Origin: Brevundimonas sp.
GTDB taxonomy: Bacteria > Pseudomonadota > Alphaproteobacteria > Caulobacterales > Caulobacteraceae
DNA: 44,451 nucleotides
Direction: 5' to 3'
Assembly (NCBI RefSeq): GCF_019636155.1
Contig: NZ_JAHBYB010000014.1
Coordinates: forward strand, 1 to 44,451
Made by a program: the position numbers and the translations under genes
Notes under the pieces: model-generated
The model's database searches: none
What the model saw: the letters and a program-made list of their open reading frames with translations, nothing else
Told to the model about the DNA's origin: nothing
In this document: one piece after another, positions 32,504 to 40,500 of the stretch
Layout of the letters: every line of letters starts with the position of its first letter
How positions within the stretch are numbered: position 1 is the first letter of the stretch

Positions 32504-32553
32504 CTTTGCCGGCTTTCGTTGATCGTTTCTCCGGCCATCCCCATAGTTTGCCC

Positions 32554-33978
32554 ATGTCCCGCGCCGCGTCACGCCATTCATCGCCGCGGTCCCTGTTCGA
32601 CAAGATATGGGCCCAGCATCTGATCCGTCGGACGCCAGGGCAGGCGGACCTGGTGGCGATCGACCGGCTGTTCCTGCACGAACGGACCGGCGGGGTGGCC
32701 CTGAAGGGCCTGGCGGCGGCGGGCCGCCCGGTCGCCGATCCGGCCCGGGTCTTCTGCACCATGGACCATATCGTGGACACCCGGCCGGGCCGAGGCGACG
32801 CCACCGTCATGCCGGGCGGAGAGGCCTTCATCATCGAGACCCGGCGCGAGGCGCGGGCGGCGGGGCTGACGGTGTTCGATATCGGCGATCCGCGCCAGGG
32901 CATCGTCCATGTCCTGTCGCCGGAACTGGGCTTGGCCCTGCCCGGCCTGACCGTGGTCTGCCCCGACAGCCACACCTGCACCCAGGGCGCGGTCGGAGCC
33001 CTGGCCTGGGGCATCGGATCGACCGAGGCGGAGCACGCCATGGCCACCGGCGCCCTGCGGGTCATGCGGCCCAAATCCATGCGGGTCTGGATCGAGGGGC
33101 GCCTGCCCGAAGGGGCGACGGCCAAGGACCTGGCCCTGACCCTGTTGGCGCGGTTCGGTTCGGCGGGCGGGCAGGGGCATGCGGTGGAATACGCCGGGCC
33201 GGCGGTCGAGGCCCTGGAGATCGAGGCGCGGCTGACCCTGTGCAACATGGCGACCGAGTTCGCCGCCTTCGCTGCGGTTATCGCGCCGGACCAGAGGACC
33301 TTTGACTATCTGCATGGCCGCCCCTACGCCCCGGACGGCGCAGCCTGGGACGCCGCCCTGACGCATTGGCGGGACCTGCGGTCGGACGACGGCGCCGCCT
33401 TCGACCGCGAAATCGTCCTGGACGCCGCCGAGGTCTCGCCCAGCATCAGTTGGGGCGTCAGCCCGCAGCAATCCATGGCCGTCGACGGCCGAATCCCGCC
33501 CGCGCCGACCGGAGACGGCGCCGAAATCCATGGGCGGGCCCTACGCTACATGGGGCTGGAGGCCGGAGAACGGCTGGAAGGCCTGCCCATCGACGCCGCC
33601 TTCATCGGCTCCTGCACCAACAGCCGGATCAGCGACCTGCGCCGGGCGGCGGCCCTGCTGCGGGGGCGTCGCGTCGCGCCGGGCGTGCGCGCCATCTGCG
33701 TGCCCGGTTCGGGCGCCGTGAAGGCCCAGGCCGAGGCCGAGGGGCTGGATCGAATCTTCCTTGAAGCCGGGTTCGAATGGCGCGAACCGGGGTGTTCCAT
33801 GTGTTTCTTCGCCGGCGGCGAAAGCTTCGGGCCGCGCCAGCGGGTCGTCAGTTCGACCAACCGCAATTTCGAAAGCCGCCAGGGGCCGGAGACCCGGACC
33901 CATATCACCAGCCCCGAGGTGGTCGCCGCCTCGGCCGTGGCCGGCGCCATCGCCGATCCGCGCCGGATGGGGGGCTGA
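32554..33978 (+). CDS. Aconitase-family hydratase large subunit (LeuC-like)
   Basis: A 474-residue large subunit of a 3-isopropylmalate dehydratase-type enzyme with a 4Fe-4S cluster. The cluster ligands are in place: C354 in GSCTNSR and C414/C417 in EPGCSMCFF. SSTNRNFESRQG and THITSPEVVAASAVAGAI complete the family pattern. It could serve leucine synthesis, but the neighbours are catabolic (HMG-CoA-lyase-like enzyme, CoA-transferase), and no leuA or leuB is present. Related subunits form dimethylmaleate or citraconate hydratases, which act on substituted maleates, a good fit with this island. ATG 32554 is preferred over an upstream in-frame ATG at 32506. Motif-2 site 3 precedes it. Confidence 0.87.
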   Translation: MSRAASRHSSPRSLFDKIWAQHLIRRTPGQADLVAIDRLFLHERTGGVALKGLAAAGRPVADPARVFCTMDHIVDTRPGRGDATVMPGGEAFIIETRREARAAGLTVFDIGDPRQGIVHVLSPELGLALPGLTVVCPDSHTCTQGAVGALAWGIGSTEAEHAMATGALRVMRPKSMRVWIEGRLPEGATAKDLALTLLARFGSAGGQGHAVEYAGPAVEALEIEARLTLCNMATEFAAFAAVIAPDQRTFDYLHGRPYAPDGAAWDAALTHWRDLRSDDGAAFDREIVLDAAEVSPSISWGVSPQQSMAVDGRIPPAPTGDGAEIHGRALRYMGLEAGERLEGLPIDAAFIGSCTNSRISDLRRAAALLRGRRVAPGVRAICVPGSGAVKAQAEAEGLDRIFLEAGFEWREPGCSMCFFAGGESFGPRQRVVSSTNRNFESRQGPETRTHITSPEVVAASAVAGAIADPRRMGG

Positions 33979-33981
33979 GGC

Positions 33982-34602
33982 ATGGAGCCCTTCGTCCGCC
34001 TGACCGCCGTGGCCGTGCCCCTGATGCGGGACAATATCGACACCGACATCATCATCCCGTCGCGCGAGATGAAAACGGTCGGCAAGACGGGGCTGTGCGA
34101 CGGCCTGTTCGCCGGCTGGCGCTATACCCAGATCGGCGGGCGCGAGCCCCGGCCTGACTTCGCCCTGAACCGGCCAGAATATGCCGGGGCCGGCATATTG
34201 ATCGGCGGCGACAACATCGGTTGCGGCTCCAGCCGTGAACACGCGGTCTGGGCGCTAAAGGAATACGGATTCCGGGCCGTCATCGCCCCCAGCTTCAATC
34301 CGATCTTCTTCAACAACTGCGTGCGGAACGGAGTCGCGCCGGTGGTTCTTGCGCGTGAAACGGTCGAGGCCCTGGCCGCCCAGGTCCAGGCCGATCCGGC
34401 GCGGGCCCGGCCCACGGTGGATCTTGAGCGGGGGCTGGTCATCGCGCCGGACGGATCGCACATCCCGTTCCAGATCGCCGAGGAGCACAGGGTCGCCCTT
34501 CTGCACGGCCTGGACGCGATCGACCTGACGCTGCGCCACAGGGACGAGATCGAGGCCTTCTGGGCGCGCGACCGGCAGGCCCGGCCCTGGGTCTATCTGT
34601 GA
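33982..34602 (+). CDS. Aconitase-family hydratase small subunit (LeuD-like)
   Basis: A 206-residue swivelling small subunit. NIDTDIIIPSREMKTVGKTG, FALNRPEYAGAGILIGGDNIGCGSSREHAVWALKEYGFRAV (interrupted here for description: the cluster-side loop is GCGSSREHA) and NPIFFNNCVRNGV are the expected motifs. The length is usual. It begins 3 bases after the large subunit, so the two are co-translated, and its stop is 4 bases from the stop of the convergent lyase. The specificity loop around PSREMKTVGKTG differs from what I expect in E. coli LeuD, but the substrate cannot be read from it with confidence. Confidence 0.87.
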   Translation: MEPFVRLTAVAVPLMRDNIDTDIIIPSREMKTVGKTGLCDGLFAGWRYTQIGGREPRPDFALNRPEYAGAGILIGGDNIGCGSSREHAVWALKEYGFRAVIAPSFNPIFFNNCVRNGVAPVVLARETVEALAAQVQADPARARPTVDLERGLVIAPDGSHIPFQIAEEHRVALLHGLDAIDLTLRHRDEIEAFWARDRQARPWVYL

Positions 34603-34606
34603 CCGG

Positions 34607-35536
34607 TCAGAAGCCGCGCCAGCCCTTGGGCGGCCCGGCCTCGGACAGGAAGCCGTAGAATTCCTCGTGGGGCAGCATGGCCGCCACCTCGCGGCGCAGG
34701 GCGATCAGGGCGTCGATGTCGACGCCGGTGTCATAGCCCATGGCCTCCAGCATGAAGACCAGGTCCTCGGTGACAATATTTCCGCTGGCGCCCGGGGCGA
34801 AGGGGCAGCCGCCGACCCCGCCCAGGGAACTGTCCAGGGTGGTGATGCCCAGCTCCAGCCCGGCCATGGCGTTGGCCAGACCCAGGCCGCGCGTATTGTG
34901 CAGGTGCAGCCCCGTCAGGGCCGCGTCTCCGACCGCCGCCCGCACGGCGCGGATCAGCCGCCGCACCGAGGCCGGGTCGGCATAGCCCGAGGTATCCGAC
35001 AGGCCCACCTCGTCGCACCCCGCCGCCATCAGCCGTTCCGCCATCCGCACCACGGCGGCTTCCGGGACCTCTCCCTCGATCGTGCAGCCGAAGGCGGTCG
35101 ACAGGCTGCCCTCGAAATGGGGGCGGCGATCCTGGGGCTGGTCGCGGATCAGGGCGGCGATGGCGGCGGCGGCCTCGACCATCTGGTCGTGGGTGCGGCG
35201 GACGTTCTTCAGGCTGTGGGTCTCGCTGACCGAGACGGGCAGGGAGATCTTGTGCGCCCCCGCGGCGATGGCGGCCTCGGCTCCGCGCAGGTTGGGGACC
35301 AGGGCCGCGACGGTCAGGTCGGGCAGGGTCTCGCGCGCCCATGCCACGATCTCGCCGGTGTCCGCCAGTTGGGGCAGCAGGGTCGCCGGAACGAAGGAAC
35401 CGACCTCGATCTCGCGGAATCCGGCGGCATGCTGGGCGGTGATCCAGCGCTTCTTGTCGGCCGTGCCCATGATGCTGGACAGGCTCTGCAGCCCGTCGCG
35501 CGGCCCCACTTCGCTGACCAGAATGTCGTCGCCCAT
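34607..35536 (-). CDS. HMG-CoA lyase-like enzyme
   Basis: A 309-residue TIM-barrel lyase of the DRE-metallolyase family that splits 3-hydroxy-3-methylglutaryl-CoA or related tertiary 3-hydroxyacyl-CoA into acetyl-CoA and a ketoacid. Key motifs: SEVGPRDGLQ with metal-binding Asp, LHLHNTRG with the two His ligands, and GGVGGCPFAPGASGN with the active-site Cys. The start is ATG 35536, with GTG 35539 directly upstream as an alternative. It converges on leuD and is divergent from the CoA-transferase at 35607, sharing operator h. Together with LeuCD and the CoA-transferase it could form hydrate-activate-cleave chemistry on a branched dicarboxylate. Confidence 0.88.
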   Translation of the reverse strand: MGDDILVSEVGPRDGLQSLSSIMGTADKKRWITAQHAAGFREIEVGSFVPATLLPQLADTGEIVAWARETLPDLTVAALVPNLRGAEAAIAAGAHKISLPVSVSETHSLKNVRRTHDQMVEAAAAIAALIRDQPQDRRPHFEGSLSTAFGCTIEGEVPEAAVVRMAERLMAAGCDEVGLSDTSGYADPASVRRLIRAVRAAVGDAALTGLHLHNTRGLGLANAMAGLELGITTLDSSLGGVGGCPFAPGASGNIVTEDLVFMLEAMGYDTGVDIDALIALRREVAAMLPHEEFYGFLSEAGPPKGWRGF

Positions 35537-35541
35537 CACAA

Positions 35542-35561
35542 AAGACCTATTATTATACCAT
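35542..35561. promoter_or_regulatory. Motif-1 operator, site h
   Basis: AAGACCTA, TTAT, TATACCAT. The right half-site is the strong one (its complement is ATGGTATA). It lies between the divergent HMG-CoA-lyase-like gene (start 35536) and the CoA-transferase gene (start 35607), and is the rightmost motif-1 site. Confidence 0.62.
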
Positions 35562-35606
35562 TATGTCCGTATAGGTTGCCGCCGGATTTGGAAACAGGGA
35601 TTCTCC

Positions 35607-36719
35607 ATGGTTGAGGCGGGGCAGGGGCCGCTGGCCGGACTGAAGGTCGTCGAGTTCACCCATATGGTCATGGGGCCGGCGGCCGGAGTGATCCTGGCCG
35701 ATCTGGGGGCCGAGGTGACGCGCGTCGAGCCGCGCGAGGGCGATCATACGCGCCATCTGCCAGGCTCGGGCGCCGGCTATTTCGCCATGTACAACCGCAA
35801 CAAGCGCAGCGTCTTCCTGGACCTGAAGTCCGAGGACGGCCTGGACGAGGCGCGGGCCCTGTGCGCCCAGGCCGACGTCCTGATCGAGAATTTCCGCCCT
35901 GGCGCCCTGGATCGGCTGGGCCTGTCCTATGACCGGCTGTCGCAGGCCAATCCGGGCCTGATCTACTATTCGGCCAAGGGTTTCCTGCCGGGGCCCTACG
36001 AGTCCCGCACCGCGCTGGACGAGGTGGCCCAGATGATGGGCGGCCTGGCCTATATGACCGGCCCGCCCGGACGGCCCCTGCGGGCCGGGGCCTCGGTCAT
36101 CGACGTCACCGGCGGCATGTTCGGCGTCATCGGCGTCCTGGCCGCCCTGGAGGAACGCCGCCGGACCGGGCGGGGGCAGCTGGTGCGCAGCTCCCTGTTC
36201 GAGACCACGGCTTTCCTGGTCGGCCAGCACATGGCCCAGAAGGCGGTGACCGGACAGGCGGCCAACCCGATGCCCGCGCGGCTGTCGGCCTGGTCGATCT
36301 ATGACGTCTTCACCACCGCGGACGGGCAGGGGGTCTTCATTGGTGTGGTGACCGACGCCCTGTGGCTGAAGTTCTGCGATCTGTTCGATCTGGGCGTCCT
36401 GGGTGGGCAAGAGCGGTTGCGCCGCAACGCCGACCGGGTCGCCGCGCGCGACGATATCCTGCCGGTCGTGCGTGAGGCCGTGGGGGGGTTCACCGCCGCC
36501 GAACTTCTGGCGCGGCTGGAAGGCTCGGGCCTGCCTTTCGCCCCGATCGGCAAGCCGGAAGACCTGTTCGACGATCCCCATCTGAAGGCGTCCGGAGGGC
36601 TGACGACCGTCACCCTGCCGGATGGCCGCGCGGTCGATCTGCCCAGCCTGCCGCTGGAGATGGCGGGGCGGCGATTCAACGCACCGGCCGCGACGCCCGC
36701 GCCGCCGGAATCCGCCTGA
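35607..36719 (+). CDS. CaiB/BaiF (family III) CoA-transferase C
   Basis: A 370-residue family III CoA-transferase. Landmarks: GLKVVEFTHMVMGPAAGVIL, LGAEVTRVEPREGDHTRHL, NKRSVFLDLKSEDGL, FRPGALDRLG, catalytic D166 in GASVIDVTGGMFG and GRGQLVRSSLFETTAFLV. It is divergent from the HMG-CoA-lyase-like gene and shares operator h, so it probably makes the CoA ester which that lyase cleaves. It is the third CoA-transferase of the island and the only one in the motif-1 set. ATG 35607 is preferred; a longer frame running back to 35082 overlaps the lyase gene and is spurious. It is a single-gene unit ending the island. Confidence 0.9.
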   Translation: MVEAGQGPLAGLKVVEFTHMVMGPAAGVILADLGAEVTRVEPREGDHTRHLPGSGAGYFAMYNRNKRSVFLDLKSEDGLDEARALCAQADVLIENFRPGALDRLGLSYDRLSQANPGLIYYSAKGFLPGPYESRTALDEVAQMMGGLAYMTGPPGRPLRAGASVIDVTGGMFGVIGVLAALEERRRTGRGQLVRSSLFETTAFLVGQHMAQKAVTGQAANPMPARLSAWSIYDVFTTADGQGVFIGVVTDALWLKFCDLFDLGVLGGQERLRRNADRVAARDDILPVVREAVGGFTAAELLARLEGSGLPFAPIGKPEDLFDDPHLKASGGLTTVTLPDGRAVDLPSLPLEMAGRRFNAPAATPAPPESA

Positions 36720-36783
36720 ACCGACAAGTCCCAGTCCTGCCCCGGGCGGCCGCAGGCGACCTCAGCAGCTCATGCGACAAGAT

Positions 36784-36805
36784 ATTCGCACTCATGTGAG
36801 CGAAT
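36784..36805. promoter_or_regulatory. Palindrome, possible TetR-type operator
   Basis: ATTCGC and GCGAAT flank a ten-base near-symmetric centre (ACTCATGTGA), 18 of 22 positions symmetric. It is 73 bases upstream of the TonB receptor ATG at 36878. It differs from motifs 1 and 2 and could be the operator of the TetR regulator at 43710, which closes the same operon. Confidence 0.55.
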
Positions 36806-36820
36806 GTTGACAGACGGCGC

Positions 36821-36832
36821 GGGACATGTCCC
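36821..36832. promoter_or_regulatory. Perfect 12-base palindrome GGGACATGTCCC
   Basis: A perfect palindrome 45 bases upstream of the TonB receptor ATG and 15 bases after the larger palindrome. It may be a second regulator site or part of the promoter. No convincing -10 box was found nearby, although TTGACA occurs at 36807-36812. Confidence 0.4.
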
Positions 36833-36877
36833 ACTCCTCTCACGCTCGGCGACCATGATCGAGCACGGGAGGGAAGA

Positions 36878-39151
36878 ATGAGAGCCACTCTATTCGCGAC
36901 GGCCAGTGCCGCCGTCATCATCGGTCTCGCGCCGGGCGTCGCCCAGGCCCAGGACGGCCGCCAGCAGACGTCCGGCAGCAATCAGGAAGCGACCACGGTC
37001 GAGGAGGTGGTCGTCACCGCGACCCGCCGGACCGAGAAGCTTCAGGACGTGCCGCTCAGCATCACCAGCCTGTCGCAGGAAGACCTGAACGAGCGCGGGG
37101 CTGTGGGCTATGACGGCCTGGCCGAGGCCACGCCGGGCGTGATCGTCAACCGCGCCAGCGCCAACTTCAACAACTTCACCGCCCGCGGCATCGCCACCAA
37201 CGGCTACGGCGCCAATCTGCAGAGCACGGTCGCCATCTACATCGACGAACTGCCGATCTCGGCCAACGGCAACTCGACCATCATGGACCCCAGCCTCTAC
37301 GACGTGGAGCGGATCGAGTTCCTGCGCGGGCCGCAGGGGACGCTGTTCGGTTCTGGCTCCCTGGCCGGCGCCCTGCGAATCCTGACCCACGATCCGGACC
37401 CGAACAAGTTCGACGCCTCGGCCCTGGTGGACTATGGCGTCATGTCCGGCGGCGCCTTCCGTCAGCGCTACAACGCCATGGTCAATGTTCCGCTGATCGA
37501 GAACGAACTGGGCCTGCGGGTGGTCGGCTTCCTGCGTGACGAGGACGGCTGGCTGGACAATATCGGCACCGGCGTCGAAGGCTCCAACTCCCTGCGCCAG
37601 CACGGCGGCCGCGCCATCCTGCAGTGGGAGCCGAACGACCGCTTCTCGGCCCGGCTGATGTATTCGCACGAGATCAGCAAGCCCGCCGACTCCTCGCTCA
37701 GCAACCCGGCCCTTGGCGAGGATGTCCGTCGTTCCGACCGGCCCGACCGCTTCTCGGGCGATATGTCGAACGTCAATGTGACGCTGGAATACCAGTTCGA
37801 CGGCGCCAAGCTGACCAGTTCGACCACCTGGGGCGACTACAGCGCCCTGTTCTTCGTCGACCTGGCGGGCACCTACGCCCAGTTCTTCCCCTTCGCCCTG
37901 GACGCCGACGCCTGGGACAACAATTTCGTCCAGGAAACGCGCCTGGTGTCCGATCCGGGCGGCCGTATCGACTGGTCGGTGGGGACCTTCTACTTCCAGC
38001 GCAAGCGGGACGTCCTGTACGGCTACCGCTCGAACCCCGCCTATCTGGCTGCCCGCCGCCTGACCGGCCTGCCCGACGAGTATTATCAGCGGTTCCACTC
38101 CTACTTCATCAGCCATGAAGCGGCGGTGTTCGGGGAACTGACCTATCGCTTCTCGCCGGACCTGTGGGCCACTGTCGGCGCGCGCTACGGCTCGACCGAC
38201 GCCCAGGGCTTCACCATGGCCGGGGGCTACAACAGCAACTACCTGACCCTGGCCTACTACGGCCTGACCAACATGCCGATCACCATCGTGCCGATCGATG
38301 AGGCGACCGGGGTCAAGGTCGAGGAGGACGGGCCCTCCTACCGCTTCAGCCTGTCCTGGCGGCCCAATCCATCGGTGACCACCTACGCCGCGGTGGCCAC
38401 CGGCTTCAGGGCGCCCGTGGTCAACGCCCGCGCCGGCGCGGTCAGCACCCTGGATCCGACGGACATCGTCATTCCCGCCGGCGCCAGTTCGGACGATCTG
38501 ATCAACTATGAGATCGGGGTGAAGGGCCGCTGGTTCAACGGCCGGCTGAGCGCCAACATCGCGGCCTACTGGATCGACTGGAACGATATCCAGGTCCAGG
38601 CCAACCGCGTGTCCGACTCGGTCCAGTTCGCCACCAATATCGGCGAGGCGACCAGCAAGGGCATCGAGTTCGAGGTCTTCGCCGCGCCGTTCGACGGCTG
38701 GACCGTGGTGCTGAACGGCGCCCTCAACGACGCCAAGGTCACCGGCCTGACGGCCCAGGAGGCCGCGGTTTCCGGCGCCGTCCTGGACGCCCGCCTGGCG
38801 GGGCCGGAGTTCAAGGGTTCGCTGCGGGTCGGCTATGGCTGGGAGTTCGCGCCCGGCGTCGACGCCCAGGCGACCGTCGCCATCTCGCACGTGGGCGACT
38901 TCCCGAACACCTTCCCGAATACGCCGGGCCGGCCGGCCGTTCCGCTGCCGACCTACGACTACACCGACAGCTACACCTTCGTGAACGCCAACTTCGCCCT
39001 GGCCTTCCGCAACTATACGATCGCGGCCTATGCGGAGAACATCTTCAACGACCGGTCGGTGATCTATGTCCACCCCGAGGCTTTTGTTGACGGGCGGTAT
39101 GGCCGTCAGCGCCCCCGCACCGTGGGCGTGCGTCTCGGCTATGAGTTCTGA
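36878..39151 (+). CDS. TonB-dependent outer-membrane receptor 2
   Basis: A 757-residue TonB-dependent receptor. It has a Sec signal (MRATLFATASAAVIIGLA, cleavage after AQA near residue 24), TonB-box/plug sequence VEEVVVTATRRTEKLQDVP, LAEATPGVIVNRAS, ERIEFLRGPQGTLFGSGSLAG, and a barrel ending RPRTVGVRLGYEF. GGGAGGGAAG precedes ATG 36878. It heads an apparent operon of receptor, MFS carrier, carboxylesterase, acyl-CoA ligase and TetR with gaps of 2 bases or overlaps, an arrangement suited to import and hydrolysis of an ester, followed by CoA activation of the acid. It is not adjacent to motif 1 or 2, so it belongs to a separate regulon. Confidence 0.9.
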   Translation: MRATLFATASAAVIIGLAPGVAQAQDGRQQTSGSNQEATTVEEVVVTATRRTEKLQDVPLSITSLSQEDLNERGAVGYDGLAEATPGVIVNRASANFNNFTARGIATNGYGANLQSTVAIYIDELPISANGNSTIMDPSLYDVERIEFLRGPQGTLFGSGSLAGALRILTHDPDPNKFDASALVDYGVMSGGAFRQRYNAMVNVPLIENELGLRVVGFLRDEDGWLDNIGTGVEGSNSLRQHGGRAILQWEPNDRFSARLMYSHEISKPADSSLSNPALGEDVRRSDRPDRFSGDMSNVNVTLEYQFDGAKLTSSTTWGDYSALFFVDLAGTYAQFFPFALDADAWDNNFVQETRLVSDPGGRIDWSVGTFYFQRKRDVLYGYRSNPAYLAARRLTGLPDEYYQRFHSYFISHEAAVFGELTYRFSPDLWATVGARYGSTDAQGFTMAGGYNSNYLTLAYYGLTNMPITIVPIDEATGVKVEEDGPSYRFSLSWRPNPSVTTYAAVATGFRAPVVNARAGAVSTLDPTDIVIPAGASSDDLINYEIGVKGRWFNGRLSANIAAYWIDWNDIQVQANRVSDSVQFATNIGEATSKGIEFEVFAAPFDGWTVVLNGALNDAKVTGLTAQEAAVSGAVLDARLAGPEFKGSLRVGYGWEFAPGVDAQATVAISHVGDFPNTFPNTPGRPAVPLPTYDYTDSYTFVNANFALAFRNYTIAAYAENIFNDRSVIYVHPEAFVDGRYGRQRPRTVGVRLGYEF

Positions 39152-39153
39152 AC

Positions 39154-40500
39154 ATGGCGGATAGTGCATCCGCCGCCGCCAACCCGGGCGCGTCCAGCGC
39201 GCGCCCGGGACCTGGCGCCTGGATCGTTCTGGGCGTCCTGTGTTTCATCTATGTGCTGAACTTCCTGGACCGGCAGCTGCTGTCGATCCTGGCCAAGCCG
39301 ATCCAGGACGAACTGGGCGTCACAGACGGCCAGCTGGGCATGATCAGCGGCCTGTATTTCGCGCTGTTCTACTGCACCCTGGCCATTCCGGTCGGCTGGC
39401 TGGCCGACCGCACCAACCGGGTGAAAGTCCTGGCCTTCTCCCTGGCCCTGTGGAGCGCGGCGACCTCGGCCTGCGGCCTGTCGAACAACTACGCCCAGCT
39501 GGCCTTGTCGCGGATGGCCGTGGGTGTGGGCGAGGCGGGCGGCGTGCCGCCGTCCTACGCCATCATCTCGGACTATTTCCCTCGCGGCACGCGGGGCACG
39601 GCGCTGAGCCTGTTCAACCTGGGACCGCCCATCGGCCAGGCCCTGGGCGTCGCCTTCGGCGCCTCGATCGCGGCCGCCTATTCCTGGCGCGACGCCTTCC
39701 TCTGGGTCGGGCTGGTCGGGGTGATCACGGCGATCGGGGTCTGGTTCTTCGTCCGCGAGCCGCGCAAGGGCGGACTGGACGCCGCGCCGGAAGCCGTCGC
39801 GCCGGCGCCGATGGAACCCGTCGCGACCGCTCCGGCCAAGGCCGGCTTCTGGTCGACGACCAAGGCCTTCTTCGCCAACCCGGTCTTGCGCGGCATGGCC
39901 CTGGCCTGCGGCGCGACCCAGTTCGTGACCTACGCCTTCCTGAATTTCGCCACCCTGTTCCTGATGCGGGAGAAGGGCATGACCCTGCAGGAGGTGGCCG
40001 TGTGGTACGCCCTGCTGGTCGGCGTCGGCGTCAGCGCGGGCATGTTCGCCCCCGGGCGGCTGATCGACCGGTTCGCGCGGCGGTCCAAGACGGCCTATGC
40101 CTATCTGCCGGCGATCGGCCTGGCCATCGCGGCCCCCCTGTTCGCGGGCTTCATCTGGGCCCCGACCTGGGAACTGGCCCTGGTCTTCCTGATCCTGCCG
40201 ATCGGGCTGAACTATTTCTATCTCTCGCCGGCCGTCACCCTGGTGCAGGAAGAGGTGCGGCCCGATCAGAGGGTGCTGAGCGGCGCGCTGCTGCTGCTGG
40301 TCATGAACCTGATCGGCCTGGGCCTGGGCCCGACCTATCTGGGCGCCGTCAGCGACGCCTTCGGCAAGGCCGGACACACGGGAAATTCCCTGCAGCTGGC
40401 CTTCTACACCCTGATGCCCTTCTACGGCCTGGCCATTGTCATGTTCCTGGGCCTGGCGGCCAAGATCCGTCGTCAGGTTCGTTCGGAGGAAGCCCGATGA
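39154..40500 (+). CDS. Spinster-type MFS transporter
   Basis: A 448-residue 12-helix inner-membrane transporter. The opening AWIVLGVLCFIYVLNFLDRQ and the motifs WLADRTNRVKVLAFSLALWS and FPRGTRGTALSLFNLGPPIG are typical of spinster-like MFS proteins common in alphaproteobacterial catabolic clusters. It starts 2 bases after the TonB receptor and ends in an ATGA overlap with the esterase, so it is firmly within the operon. It would move the substrate from periplasm to cytoplasm, or the hydrolysed acid if the esterase acts outside. The substrate class is not evident from sequence. Confidence 0.87.
   Translation: MADSASAAANPGASSARPGPGAWIVLGVLCFIYVLNFLDRQLLSILAKPIQDELGVTDGQLGMISGLYFALFYCTLAIPVGWLADRTNRVKVLAFSLALWSAATSACGLSNNYAQLALSRMAVGVGEAGGVPPSYAIISDYFPRGTRGTALSLFNLGPPIGQALGVAFGASIAAAYSWRDAFLWVGLVGVITAIGVWFFVREPRKGGLDAAPEAVAPAPMEPVATAPAKAGFWSTTKAFFANPVLRGMALACGATQFVTYAFLNFATLFLMREKGMTLQEVAVWYALLVGVGVSAGMFAPGRLIDRFARRSKTAYAYLPAIGLAIAAPLFAGFIWAPTWELALVFLILPIGLNYFYLSPAVTLVQEEVRPDQRVLSGALLLLVMNLIGLGLGPTYLGAVSDAFGKAGHTGNSLQLAFYTLMPFYGLAIVMFLGLAAKIRRQVRSEEAR

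Noticed and set aside
32554-34602. Leucine biosynthesis leuCD
   Set aside because: No leuA or leuB nearby, and the promoter carries a motif shared with catabolic operons; a biosynthetic role cannot be excluded without the rest of the genome.
35562-35572. ATGTCCGTAT as a further motif-2 site
   Set aside because: Only half of the palindrome is present, and it abuts motif-1 site h; judged chance similarity.
36807-36812. TTGACA as a -35 box for the TonB receptor operon
   Set aside because: No acceptable -10 sequence lies about 17 bases downstream, so a sigma-70 promoter cannot be supported.
36890-39169. Long minus-strand open frame opposite TonB receptor 2 (759 codons)
   Set aside because: Antisense artefact of GC-rich third positions; composition rich in Gly, Val, Arg, His with no fold-like pattern.
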